From assembly GCA_963782605.1 (NCBI GenBank), contig CAWAKK010000002.1, positions 62,001-126,000 on the forward strand: a DNA stretch of 64,000 nucleotides, read 5' to 3'. Every line of letters begins with the position of its first letter. The first letter of the stretch is position 1. The translations under genes were made by a program, and so were the position numbers. Shown here one piece after another: positions 16,636 to 24,604 of the stretch. This DNA is from JBDTSW01 sp963782605. GTDB taxonomy: Bacteria; Actinomycetota; Thermoleophilia; Solirubrobacterales; 70-9. The notes under the pieces were generated by a model. It saw only the letters and a list, made by a program, of their open reading frames with translations. It ran no database searches and was not told where the DNA came from.

Positions 16636-17835
16636 CTACCCGACCGGCACGGGTACGCCGCCAGACTCGGCGAAGACGCGCTGGACCGCGGAGGCACCCG
16701 CGCCCGGCTCGGCCTCGAAGCCGAGGTCGCGCAGCGCCATCTCGAGCGCGGTGAGCGCGACGACGATGTCGAAGCCCCCGAAGTAGCCGACGTGGGCGAT
16801 TCGGGCGATCTGACCCTTGAGCTGACCCTGGCCGCCCGCGATGGTGACGCCGTAGCGGTCGCGCATGAGCTTTGGAACGGCGGCGCCATCGATCTCAGGG
16901 GGCATCCGCAGCGCCGTGAGGACGTTGGCGTCGGGATCGTCTGGGCCGAACCGCCTTAACCCGAGCGCTTCGCCGCCGGCGCGCGCGGCTTGCGCCAGGG
17001 TGGCGTGGCGCGCGAGGACGTCGTCGAGCCCCTCGTCGACGAGGATCATCTCCAGGGCGACATCCAAAGCCACGAACAGCGTGACCGCGGGTGTGAACGC
17101 CGAGTTGGCGGGGTTGGCGGTCTGTCCCTTGGCGGTGCGCTCCCAATCGTGGTAGTAGCGGCGTCCCGGGCGCTCGGCGGCCCGGGCGAGGGCACGCTCC
17201 GAGACCGAGGCGAAGGACACTCCGGGGGGACACATGAGGGCCTTCTGCGAGGCGGCGACCACCACGTCTATGCCCCACTCGTCCTGAAGCACCTCCAGAG
17301 CGCCCAGAGCCGAGATCGCATCGACGCACAGCACTGCCCCGTGGCTCGTGGCCACTTCGTTCAGCGCCTGCAGGTCGTTGACGACGCCCGTCGAGGACTC
17401 GGAGTGAGTCACGTATACCGCCCGCGGCTTGCGGTCGAGCGCGCCGATTGCGTCGTCGAGGCGGCCGGGATCCACCTTCTCTCCCCAATCGGAGCTCACA
17501 TGGGTCACCTCGGCGCCGAAGGCCCCACAGAGATCGGCCCAGCGCTCGCCGAACTTCCCGCAGGACGCTACGACGGCGGGGTCGCCGGGGGCGAGCAGAT
17601 TGGAGACTGCGGACTCCATCGCCCCCGTCCCCGATGAGGCAAAGCAGAGAACCTGGTTCTCGGTGCCGAAGACGCGCGGAAGGCGCTCCAGCACCCGCTC
17701 GTAGATTTCGATGAAGGCCGGCGAGCGGTGATAGAGGATCGGCTCGGCCATCACCTGCGCGACGCGTGGGGGCAGCGGCGTGGGCCCCGCCGTCATCAGG
17801 TACTGCTTGCCGAAGATGCTCGGCTTCTCGCTCAT
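16636..17835 (-). CDS. Class V aminotransferase, probable phosphoserine aminotransferase
   Basis: 399-residue PLP enzyme of the alanine/serine-glyoxylate aminotransferase group: TAGPTPLPPRVAQVM at the N-terminus, SSGTGAMESAV for phosphate, CVDAISALGA and the Schiff-base Lys in AASQKALMCPPG. It lies 7 bp upstream of serA on the same strand. No standard SerC is in the window, and group members of this type act as phosphoserine aminotransferase in some archaea and bacteria, so the SerC role is a contextual inference; serine-glyoxylate transamination is the alternative. Confidence 0.85.
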   Translation of the reverse strand: MSEKPSIFGKQYLMTAGPTPLPPRVAQVMAEPILYHRSPAFIEIYERVLERLPRVFGTENQVLCFASSGTGAMESAVSNLLAPGDPAVVASCGKFGERWADLCGAFGAEVTHVSSDWGEKVDPGRLDDAIGALDRKPRAVYVTHSESSTGVVNDLQALNEVATSHGAVLCVDAISALGALEVLQDEWGIDVVVAASQKALMCPPGVSFASVSERALARAAERPGRRYYHDWERTAKGQTANPANSAFTPAVTLFVALDVALEMILVDEGLDDVLARHATLAQAARAGGEALGLRRFGPDDPDANVLTALRMPPEIDGAAVPKLMRDRYGVTIAGGQGQLKGQIARIAHVGYFGGFDIVVALTALEMALRDLGFEAEPGAGASAVQRVFAESGGVPVPVG

Positions 17836-17866
17836 CGAGCGGTCAAGGGTATTAGGGTCCGGCCAC
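17836..17866. promoter_or_regulatory. Overlapping divergent promoters between the serA operon and the cupin gene
   Basis: In a 31 bp spacer, TAGGGT (17853-17858, plus) lies 8 nt before the cupin GTG, and TACCCT (17851-17846, minus) lies 10 nt before the aminotransferase ATG. Both fit TANNNT, implying leaderless or nearly leaderless transcripts in both directions. Confidence 0.5.
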
Positions 17867-18301
17867 GTGACCGACGATGTGAGAGAGCCCGTGACGGGCG
17901 ACGGATACGCGGTCGGGAGCCTCGCGGGAATGGGCGAGGGGCCGGGGTTCCGAAAGATCCGCCGTGAGCTCGGAGTTGGTGCCTTCGGCGTGAACGCGAT
18001 CGTGCTGCCCGCCGGGATCGAGACCGGTCGCCACTACCACGAGCGTCAGGAGGAGCTCTATTTCGTGCACTCCGGCAGGATCGAGATCGAGTTCGGGGAC
18101 GGCGTCAAGCATTCCCTCGGGCCAGGTGGCATGGCCTGGGCAGCACCGGAGGCAGTACGGGAGGTTCGCAATCACGGGCCGGACGACGCCGTCTACCTGG
18201 TCGTCGGCGCGGCGGGTGGCTACGTGGGCCGCGACGGCAAGCTCCCCGAGGGGGAGGACTCCGCCAGGGCCCGGCCGATCGGCGGCGGCGCGGAGGCTTG
18301 A
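17867..18301 (+). CDS. Cupin-domain protein
   Basis: 144-residue single cupin. GRHYHERQEELYFVHSGRIEIEFGD carries the first motif (two His, Glu, Gly; read from residue ~48) and GPGGMAWAAPEAVREVRNHG the second. A metal-dependent small-molecule enzyme or binding protein; substrate unknown. GTG 17867 follows TAGGGT by 8 nt. The stop overlaps the TTG of the next gene (TTGA), so the two are coupled. Confidence 0.82.
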   Translation: MTDDVREPVTGDGYAVGSLAGMGEGPGFRKIRRELGVGAFGVNAIVLPAGIETGRHYHERQEELYFVHSGRIEIEFGDGVKHSLGPGGMAWAAPEAVREVRNHGPDDAVYLVVGAAGGYVGRDGKLPEGEDSARARPIGGGAEA

Positions 18302-18759
18302 AGGCCCATACCTCCTACTTGACCTTCGAGACCGCCGAGCGCCGGGAGTTCGTGCGGATCACGGGCGACGTGCAGAATGCCGTCGATGAGTCCGGGATCG
18401 CCGAGGGGATGGCGCTCGTCTCGGCGATGCATATCACCGCGGGCGTCTGGATCAACGACGATGAGCCCGGGATCCAGAGCGACGCACTGGAGTGGCTCGA
18501 CAAGCTGGCGCCGCCGAGCTGGAAGGAGCCGGCGAACGACGTCGCCTCGGAGCTTTCGCCGGACCCCGGCGACTACAGGCATCACGCGGGCGGCGAGGAC
18601 AACGGCGACGCCCATCTGAAGAACCTGCTCGTGCACCACCAGGTGATCGTGCCCGTGACCGACGGCCGGCTCGACCTCGGTCCCTGGCAGGCGATCTTCT
18701 ACGTCGAGTTCGACGGGCGGCGCGCGAAGCGGCTGGTGATCAAGCTTCTCGGCGAGTAG
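18298..18759 (+). CDS. YjbQ/UPF0047 family protein
   Basis: 153 residues matching the YjbQ (secondary thiamine-phosphate synthase enzyme) family: SAMHITAGVWINDDEPGIQSD, NGDAHLKNLLVHHQVIVPV and LGPWQAIFYVEFDGRR carry its conserved acidic and His residues. Members complement thiamine mutants weakly, but the true role is unsettled. The start is an unusual TTG at 18298, chosen because it overlaps the cupin stop by 4 bp and similarity starts immediately. Its stop is 3 bp from the convergent DUF4234 gene. Confidence 0.88.
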   Translation: MKAHTSYLTFETAERREFVRITGDVQNAVDESGIAEGMALVSAMHITAGVWINDDEPGIQSDALEWLDKLAPPSWKEPANDVASELSPDPGDYRHHAGGEDNGDAHLKNLLVHHQVIVPVTDGRLDLGPWQAIFYVEFDGRRAKRLVIKLLGE

Positions 18760-18762
18760 CGC

Positions 18763-19209
18763 CTACGCCGCTGCGGGGGCCGGCGGTGGCGTCACGTCCG
18801 TGCCCGCCGCGGGCTGATTCTCCCAGACCTGGTTCAGGCCCGACTGGACGTACGAGGGGTAGATGAAGCCGAGCAGCAGGTAGAGGACCAGCGCGATCCA
18901 GCCGTTCAGCGGCTCCAGGCCGCTCAGCCGCATTGCCGCCTGCACACGGTGGAAGCCGCGGTAGAGGGAGATGAGGGCGGGCACGATCACGAGAGCACCC
19001 AGGGTGACCGCCAGAAGCGATGTGCCGGGGCTGTCACCGAGCTCGTCGGTGTCGTGTGCGCGGCCGAGGTCGGCCATCTCGCGGTTGATCTTGTACCACC
19101 AGACGAAGTAGTAGATCCCCAGAGTGACCAGGATCAGGAACGGGAGCGCGATGATGTTTCGCACCTTTGCGGTCGATCCCGTGTCGGCGATTGTGACCTC
19201 TTCGGCCAT
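18763..19209 (-). CDS. DUF4234 family membrane protein
   Basis: 148 residues. VRNIIALPFLILVTLGIYYFVWWYKIN is the hallmark start of DUF4234 (first helix then YxxWWYK, given here from residue ~16), with further helices near residues 65-85 and 105-120 and a Pro/Ala-rich tail. Function unknown. ATG 19209 follows an AGGAGG that overlaps the ilvC stop region, so it is probably cotranscribed with ilvC; no functional link is evident. Confidence 0.85.
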   Translation of the reverse strand: MAEEVTIADTGSTAKVRNIIALPFLILVTLGIYYFVWWYKINREMADLGRAHDTDELGDSPGTSLLAVTLGALVIVPALISLYRGFHRVQAAMRLSGLEPLNGWIALVLYLLLGFIYPSYVQSGLNQVWENQPAAGTDVTPPPAPAAA

Positions 19210-19217
19210 GGTTCCTC

Positions 19218-20219
19218 CTAGTCGCGGTCGATCCACGCCATCATGCCGCGCAGGTCGCCCCCGACCTGCTCGATCTGATGACCGGCGCCCTCTTCGCGCA
19301 ACCGGTCGAAGTTCTCGCCGCCGGCGCGATTCTCGGCGATCCACTCCTTTGCGAACTCTCCTGACTGGATGTCGGCCAGGATCTGACGCATTGCCTCGCG
19401 CGTCGGCTCTCCGATCACCTTCGGCCCCCTGGTCATGTCGCCGTACTCGGCGGTGTTCGAGATCGAGTCGCGCATTCCCTGGACGCCCTTCTCGTACATG
19501 AGGTCGACGATGAGCTTCAGCTCGTGCAGGCACTCGAAGTAGGCGAGGCGTGGGTCATAGCCCGCCTCGACCAGCGTCTCGAAGCCGGCACGAACCAGCT
19601 CGGTGGCGCCGCCGCAGAGCACGGACTGCTCGCCGAAGAGGTCGGTCTCGCATTCATCCTTGAACGAGGTCTCGATCACCCCGGCTCGGCCACCCCCGAT
19701 GCCGCTCGCGTAGGCGAGCACTAGCTCGTGCGCGTTCCCGCTCTCGTCGTGGTGCACAGCCATCAGGCAGGGGACGCCGCGCCCTTCCTCGTACTGGCGG
19801 CGGACGAGGTGCCCAGGGCCCTTCGGCGCCACCATGCCGACGTCGACCTCGGCGGGCGGCTCGACCTGCCCGAAGTGGACGGAGAAGCCGTGGGCGAACA
19901 TGAGGAGGTTGCCCGGAGCGATCCCGTCGCGGATCTCGGACTCCCAGACCTCGGCCTGGCGCTCGTCCGGCACGAGCACCATGACCACGTCGCCGCGGCT
20001 CGCGGCGTCGGCAACGTCGAGGACCTCGAGGCCCTCCGCTTCCGCCTCCTTGCGGCTCGAGGAGTCGGGGCGCAGGCCGACGACCACATCGATTCCGCAG
20101 TCGCGCAGGTTGAGAGCGTGCGCGTGCCCCTGCGAGCCGTAGCCGAGGATCGCGACCGTCTTGCCGCGGAGGGCATCGAGGTTCGCGTCGGCGTCGTAGA
20201 AGATCCCGTCGTCAGGCAT
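19218..20219 (-). CDS. ilvC: Ketol-acid reductoisomerase
   Basis: Second common step of Val/Leu/Ile synthesis. 333 residues, the short class I enzyme. GYGSQGHAHALNLRDCG is the nucleotide site, LRPDSSSRKEAEAEG the loop normally reading NADPH phosphate, and the all-helical C-terminal domain has CHELKLIVDLMYEKG and SNTAEYGDMTRGP with metal ligands. It is separated from ilvBN by 10 kb, an uncommon arrangement. TAACCT (20233-20228) lies 8 nt before the ATG, suggesting a leaderless transcript. Confidence 0.97.
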   Translation of the reverse strand: MPDDGIFYDADANLDALRGKTVAILGYGSQGHAHALNLRDCGIDVVVGLRPDSSSRKEAEAEGLEVLDVADAASRGDVVMVLVPDERQAEVWESEIRDGIAPGNLLMFAHGFSVHFGQVEPPAEVDVGMVAPKGPGHLVRRQYEEGRGVPCLMAVHHDESGNAHELVLAYASGIGGGRAGVIETSFKDECETDLFGEQSVLCGGATELVRAGFETLVEAGYDPRLAYFECLHELKLIVDLMYEKGVQGMRDSISNTAEYGDMTRGPKVIGEPTREAMRQILADIQSGEFAKEWIAENRAGGENFDRLREEGAGHQIEQVGGDLRGMMAWIDRD

Positions 20220-20243
20220 GGCGCGGCAGGTTAGCCACCCGCC

Positions 20244-20660
20244 TCAGCCGGGGCGTTTCATGAACCATTCCGTGAACGCGGAACAGCGACCCTCCGCGTC
20301 GAAGCGCATCAGGTAGCAATTGTCGTAGACGTCCTTGACCGGGCCCTCTGGCTCCTCGAAGTAGGTGCTGCTCCCGGTCGCCACTGCGATGTTCCCGTCG
20401 ACGGCCACGGCCTCGTAGGCAGCGTCGTAGGTGCCGGGCTCGTCGGGCTCAGACGCCATCGGGTGATCCCCCTCGCCGACCCACGCGTCCACCACCGCAT
20501 CGCGGCCGCGGACCGGCTCGTCGTAAGGGTGAAAGCGGTACTCGACGTCCTCGCTGAAGAGGGCGGCGATCGCGTCCCGGTCGTAGGAGCGCCAGGCCTC
20601 GACGTAGCGATCGAGCCACTCCTTCACCTGCGCGCGGTCCAAACCACCTGGGCGTGACAT
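20244..20660 (-). CDS. NTF2/SnoaL-like protein
   Basis: 138 residues of the cone-shaped NTF2-like fold: VKEWLDRYVEAWRSYDRDAIAALFSEDVEYRFHP is the usual first helix pair and strand (residues ~11-44), then VRGRDAVVDAW and CYLMRFDAEGRCSAFTEWFM. Ligand or reaction unknown. It is preceded by GGGAGG 8-9 nt from the ATG. It lacks the MSQENV start of the two paralogues at 50-51 kb. Lies between ilvC and the divergent cyclase. Confidence 0.8.
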   Translation of the reverse strand: MSRPGGLDRAQVKEWLDRYVEAWRSYDRDAIAALFSEDVEYRFHPYDEPVRGRDAVVDAWVGEGDHPMASEPDEPGTYDAAYEAVAVDGNIAVATGSSTYFEEPEGPVKDVYDNCYLMRFDAEGRCSAFTEWFMKRPG

Positions 20661-20700
20661 GGATCACATCCTCCCAGACCACGGAGAGTAGGCTCGGCCG

Positions 20701-21462
20701 GTGCCGCTGGTCGATCTCAGCGCCCCGATCCACTCCGGCCCCCCGGAGGTGCCGGACCCGTTGCGCGTCGATATCGACTACGCGGACCACCGGGCGGGAG
20801 CCGAGCAGATCGAGCAGCTCTTCGGGGTCCCTCGAGCCCTGCTGCGCGACGGCGAGGGATGGGCGAACGAGACGATTACCCGCCTCGGCACCCATAGCAC
20901 CACCCACGTGGATGCTCCATGGCACTACAACTCGACGATCCGCGGCGAGCCGGCCAAGCCGATCTCAGAGCTCCCGCTCGACTGGTTTCTCTCGGACGGC
21001 GTCGTCTTGGACATGACCGGGAAGGCCGATGGCGATGCCGTGGACGTCGCGGACGTGGAGATCGAGCTCGAGCGCGTCGGGCACGAGCTGCGGCCCCTGG
21101 ACATCGTCTTGGTTCACACGGGCCGGGACCGCTTCTACGAGCAGCTCGACTACATCGCGCTCGGACCCGGGGTAACGGCGGCCGCCACCGCCTGGCTGCA
21201 CGAGCGCGGCGTCCGGGTAATGGGCATCGACGCGTGGGGCTGGGACCGGCCGCTTCACCTCCAGGCCGCCGAGGCCGTGGAGCGAGACGAGCCCGGAGTC
21301 TTCTGGGAGGCCCACCAGGCCGACCTCGAGTACTCACAGATCGAGCGGCTCGTCAACCTCAGCGCCCTGCCATCGACGGGCTTCCGCGTCGCCTGCTTTC
21401 CGCTGCGGATCGAGGGCGCCTCGGGAGCGCCGTCCAGAGTGGTCGGGATCGTCCCCGACTGA
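20701..21462 (+). CDS. Cyclase family protein (kynurenine formamidase-like metal hydrolase)
   Basis: 253 residues of the PF04199 type. The metal-binding motif is HSTTHVDAPWHYN, followed by VLVHTGRDRFY and GIDAWGWDRP. Members hydrolyse amide or lactone bonds (for example N-formylkynurenine) or act in polyketide-like cyclisation; no tryptophan catabolic genes are nearby, so the substrate is open. GTG start 6 nt behind TAGGCT (20689-20694), again a leaderless layout. Converges on menE with a 12 bp gap. Confidence 0.87.
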   Translation: MPLVDLSAPIHSGPPEVPDPLRVDIDYADHRAGAEQIEQLFGVPRALLRDGEGWANETITRLGTHSTTHVDAPWHYNSTIRGEPAKPISELPLDWFLSDGVVLDMTGKADGDAVDVADVEIELERVGHELRPLDIVLVHTGRDRFYEQLDYIALGPGVTAAATAWLHERGVRVMGIDAWGWDRPLHLQAAEAVERDEPGVFWEAHQADLEYSQIERLVNLSALPSTGFRVACFPLRIEGASGAPSRVVGIVPD

Positions 21463-21474
21463 CCAGCGCGTCGC

Positions 21475-22800
21475 TCAGCGCAACGCGCGCCTCAGGAGCT
21501 TGCCCGATCCCGTCCGCGGAAGCTCGGCGGCGAACTCGAAGCGTTTTGGCACCTTGAACGGGGCGAGGGCGTTCGCGCAGTGCCGGCGGAGCTCGTCGGC
21601 ACCAACGACGGCCCCGTCACGCAGGACGACGATGGCGGACACCGCCTCCTGCCACTCCGGGTCGGGACGTCCAACGGCGGCTGCGTCGAGGACGTCGGGA
21701 TGGCGCATGAGGACCGTTTCGATCTCGGCCGGAATGACGTTCTCACCCCCGGTCACGATCACATCGCCGAGGCGGCCTGTCACGTACAGGAAGCCCTCCT
21801 CGTCGATGCGCCCCAGGTCTCCCGTATGCAGCCAGCCGTCCTCGTCGGCGGTGCCCGGCGCCACGGTTGGCCCCTGAACGAGGATCTCCTCGTCCTGGAT
21901 TCGCAGGTGCGTGGTGAGTAGCGGGCGCCCCGCGGACCCGAGCTTGCGGCGGGCATCCAGCGGCGAGAGGGTCGTGACCTGCGAGGCGGTCTCCGTGAGG
22001 CCGTATGTCTGCACGACCGTTGCACCGCGGCCGATCGCCTCCTCGAGCACCTCCTCGGGCACCGGTCCACCGCCCACGAGCACCGCGCGCAACGGCAGAA
22101 GATCCACCTCGGCTTCGAGCAGCCGCCGCAGCTGCGTCGCCACGACCGAGAGGAGCGTGATGCCTTCTCCCTCCAAAGACGCTGCCACCTTTTCGACGTC
22201 GAACCCGTCGTGGACTACCGCTGCGGTTCCATAGATCACCGAGCGCATCACGATCGAGAGGCCCGAGACGTGATAGAGCGGCAGTGTGCACAGCCACCGA
22301 TCCGTCGGCTCCATGCCGAGGTTGAAGGCGGATCCGACGGCGCTCCACAGGTGATTCCCATAGGTGAGGCCAATCGGCCGGGCCTGCCCCTGGCTGCCGC
22401 TCGTCAGGATCCGGCAGTGCACGGCGTCGAGATCGTGCTCACCGAGCAGGGGCAGGTCTGCCTCCGCTCCGCCGGCGTCGGCCGGCTGAGAGATTACGAG
22501 CGTGGGCGCCGCGCCTTCGAACTCCACCTCGCGCTCGGACGATCCGAGTCGCGTGTTCAGGGGATAGACGACGGCTCCCAGCTTCATCAGAGCGTGGATC
22601 AGGACGACGTAGTCGAGGCCCGCGGGGAGCTCGACCGCAACCGTGGCATCACGCCTTACGCCTCGTCCGGCCAAGCGGCGGGCGGCGCGGGTGGCCTCGG
22701 CCTCCAGCTCGTCGTAGCGCATCTCCTGCCCCCCGGCGATGAGCGCCGGACGGTCTGGGCACGTGGCCGCGCGCTGGGCCAGCCAGTTGTCGAGATGCAT
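21475..22800 (-). CDS. menE: 2-succinylbenzoate-CoA ligase
   Basis: Adenylate-forming ligase making OSB-CoA for menaquinone. 441 residues. The adenylation core has QTYGLTETASQVTTLSP, the hinge GWLHTGDLGRIDEEGFLYVTGR, GGENVIPAEIE and the C-terminal catalytic Lys in TGSGKLLRRAL. The P-loop, normally TSGTTGxPKG, reads TSGSQGQARPIG and has lost its Lys. Divergent from menB across a 20 bp spacer, which together with menBACD supports the MenE call over a generic acyl-CoA ligase. ATG 22800; the frame is open upstream without similarity. Confidence 0.9.
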   Translation of the reverse strand: MHLDNWLAQRAATCPDRPALIAGGQEMRYDELEAEATRAARRLAGRGVRRDATVAVELPAGLDYVVLIHALMKLGAVVYPLNTRLGSSEREVEFEGAAPTLVISQPADAGGAEADLPLLGEHDLDAVHCRILTSGSQGQARPIGLTYGNHLWSAVGSAFNLGMEPTDRWLCTLPLYHVSGLSIVMRSVIYGTAAVVHDGFDVEKVAASLEGEGITLLSVVATQLRRLLEAEVDLLPLRAVLVGGGPVPEEVLEEAIGRGATVVQTYGLTETASQVTTLSPLDARRKLGSAGRPLLTTHLRIQDEEILVQGPTVAPGTADEDGWLHTGDLGRIDEEGFLYVTGRLGDVIVTGGENVIPAEIETVLMRHPDVLDAAAVGRPDPEWQEAVSAIVVLRDGAVVGADELRRHCANALAPFKVPKRFEFAAELPRTGSGKLLRRALR

Positions 22801-22820
22801 CCCAGGGAATAATCCCGTAG
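22801..22820. promoter_or_regulatory. 20-bp bidirectional menE/menB promoter
   Basis: Only 20 bp separate the two divergent ATGs. The spacer contains the imperfect palindrome GGGAATAATCCC (22805-22816); AATAAT (plus) and its reverse ATTATT (minus) each end 7 nt before the start codon on their strand. Both transcripts would be leaderless and cannot fire at once without competing. Confidence 0.5.
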
Positions 22821-23699
22821 ATGCCCGATCCGCACAAAGACGCCCCGGACGCCGCTGAGCTCTACGCGCCGGTGACGTGGGAATCCGCGCACGCATACGA
22901 GGACCTGCTCTACGAGCGGGCGGAGGGGATCGCCAAGATCACGATCAACCGCCCGGAGGTCCGCAACGCCTTTCGGCCGCAGACCCTGGCCGAGCTGCGC
23001 GATGCCTTCGGGCGGGCCCGCGACGATCTGGAGGTCGGGGCGATCATCTTCACCGGTGCCGGCGATGAAGCGTTCTGCTCCGGGGGCGATCAGCGCATCC
23101 GCGGTGACGACGGCTACATCGGCGCCGACGAGGTCGCGTCGGCGGGGGTCGGGCGGCTGGACGTAGGCGATCTGCACGTGCAGATCCGGCGCCTGCCGAA
23201 GCCGGTCGTCGCGATGGTGGCCGGCTATGCCGTGGGCGGTGGGCACATCCTGCACCTGGTCTGTGATCTCACCGTGGCGGCGCAGAACGCACGCTTCGGG
23301 CAGACGGGACCCCGCGTGGGCAGCTTCGACGGAGGCTTCGGAGCGGGACTGCTCGCCAACGCCGTGGGCATCAAGAAGGCGAAGGAAATCTGGTTTCTAT
23401 GTCGGCTCTACGACGCCGAGGAGGCCCGCGAGATGGGGCTCATAAACGCGGTGGTGCCGCTCTCCGACCTCGAGCGCGAGACGGTGGCGTGGTGCCGGGA
23501 GATGCTCACGCTCTCCCCGCTCTCGCTGCGCCTGCTCAAGTCCAGCTTCAACGCCGCCGAGGACGGGCTCGCGGGCATCCAGCAGCTCTCCCACGACGCG
23601 ACCCTCCTCTTCTACATGTCCGAGGAAGGCCAGGAGGGCCGCAACGCTTGGCAGCAGGGCCGGCGTCCCGACTTCTCCAAGTACCCGAAGCGACCCTGA
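22821..23699 (+). CDS. menB: 1,4-dihydroxy-2-naphthoyl-CoA synthase
   Basis: Crotonase-fold Dieckmann cyclase of menaquinone synthesis. 292 residues. FCSGGDQRIRG, PVVAMVAGYAVGGGHILH (oxyanion hole) and GPRVGSFDGGFG are MenB-specific, as is the C-terminal EEGQEGRNAWQQGRRPDFSKY (from residue ~268). First gene of the plus-strand menBACD run, 7 bp before menA. Confidence 0.96.
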   Translation: MPDPHKDAPDAAELYAPVTWESAHAYEDLLYERAEGIAKITINRPEVRNAFRPQTLAELRDAFGRARDDLEVGAIIFTGAGDEAFCSGGDQRIRGDDGYIGADEVASAGVGRLDVGDLHVQIRRLPKPVVAMVAGYAVGGGHILHLVCDLTVAAQNARFGQTGPRVGSFDGGFGAGLLANAVGIKKAKEIWFLCRLYDAEEAREMGLINAVVPLSDLERETVAWCREMLTLSPLSLRLLKSSFNAAEDGLAGIQQLSHDATLLFYMSEEGQEGRNAWQQGRRPDFSKYPKRP

Positions 23700-23706
23700 C
23701 GGGCCT

Positions 23707-24597
23707 GTGAGCGCCGCGCGCATCTGGCTCATGGCCGCGCGGCCACGGACGCTGCCCGCCGCTATCGGCCCGGTCCTCGTTGGCACGGCCGCGGCTGTCG
23801 CGGCCTCGCAGGAGCTGCGAGTCGGCCCGTTCGGGGCGGCCCTCGCAGGGAGCGTGCTCTTGCAGGTCGGGACCAATCTCGCCAACGACTATTCGGACGC
23901 GAGACGCGGGGCCGATACCAGCGAGCGACTCGGTCCGGTCCGGGTGACCTCGGCGGGGCTCGTGACCCCCCGGCGGGTTCTGGTTGCCACCTTCCTCGCG
24001 TTCGGCCTGGCGGTCGCCTTCGGGATCTACCTCGCTCTCGTCGCCGGACCCATACTGCTCGTGGTGGGCGCCTCGTCGATCTTGGCCGGCGTTCTCTATA
24101 CGGGCGGCCCGCGGCCGTACGGGTACGCCGGCCTTGGCGAGCCGTTCGTCTTCGTCTTCTTTGGTCTCGTCGCCGTGAACGGCTCCTACTACGTCCAGCT
24201 CGAGGATCTCGCCTGGCTTCCCGTGCCGCTGTCGGTCGCGGTCGGCTGCCTGGCGACCGCGATCCTCGTCGTCAACAATCTGCGCGACATCGACACGGAC
24301 CGCAGGGCGTCCAAGAACACGCTCGCCGTCCGCTTCGGACGCGCCGCCACCCGCAGGCTGTACGTGTGGCTGATCGTGGTCGCCTTCGCCAGCGTCCCCT
24401 TCGCCGTGCTGGTGACCGACGCTTCCGGCTGGAGCCTGCTCGCGCTGCTCTCGGCACCGTTCGTGGACCCGCCCCTGCGAGCGGTGATGACCCGAAGCGA
24501 CGGTCCATCGCTAAACGGTGCGCTCGGGGCCACCGGCACCCTGCTGGCCGCCTTCAGCCTCCTGCTGTCGGCGGGCCTCCTGCTCGAGCTCTTGTGA
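23707..24597 (+). CDS. menA: 1,4-dihydroxy-2-naphthoate prenyltransferase
   Basis: UbiA-superfamily membrane enzyme attaching the polyprenyl chain to DHNA. 296 residues, about eight to nine helices. The two Asp-rich motifs are NLANDYSDARRGAD and NNLRDIDTDRRASKNT; ARPRTLPAAIGPVLVG is the typical MenA start. GTG 23707, 7 bp after menB and 7 bp before menC. Confidence 0.94.
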   Translation: MSAARIWLMAARPRTLPAAIGPVLVGTAAAVAASQELRVGPFGAALAGSVLLQVGTNLANDYSDARRGADTSERLGPVRVTSAGLVTPRRVLVATFLAFGLAVAFGIYLALVAGPILLVVGASSILAGVLYTGGPRPYGYAGLGEPFVFVFFGLVAVNGSYYVQLEDLAWLPVPLSVAVGCLATAILVVNNLRDIDTDRRASKNTLAVRFGRAATRRLYVWLIVVAFASVPFAVLVTDASGWSLLALLSAPFVDPPLRAVMTRSDGPSLNGALGATGTLLAAFSLLLSAGLLLELL

Positions 24598-24604
24598 GGC
24601 GCGC

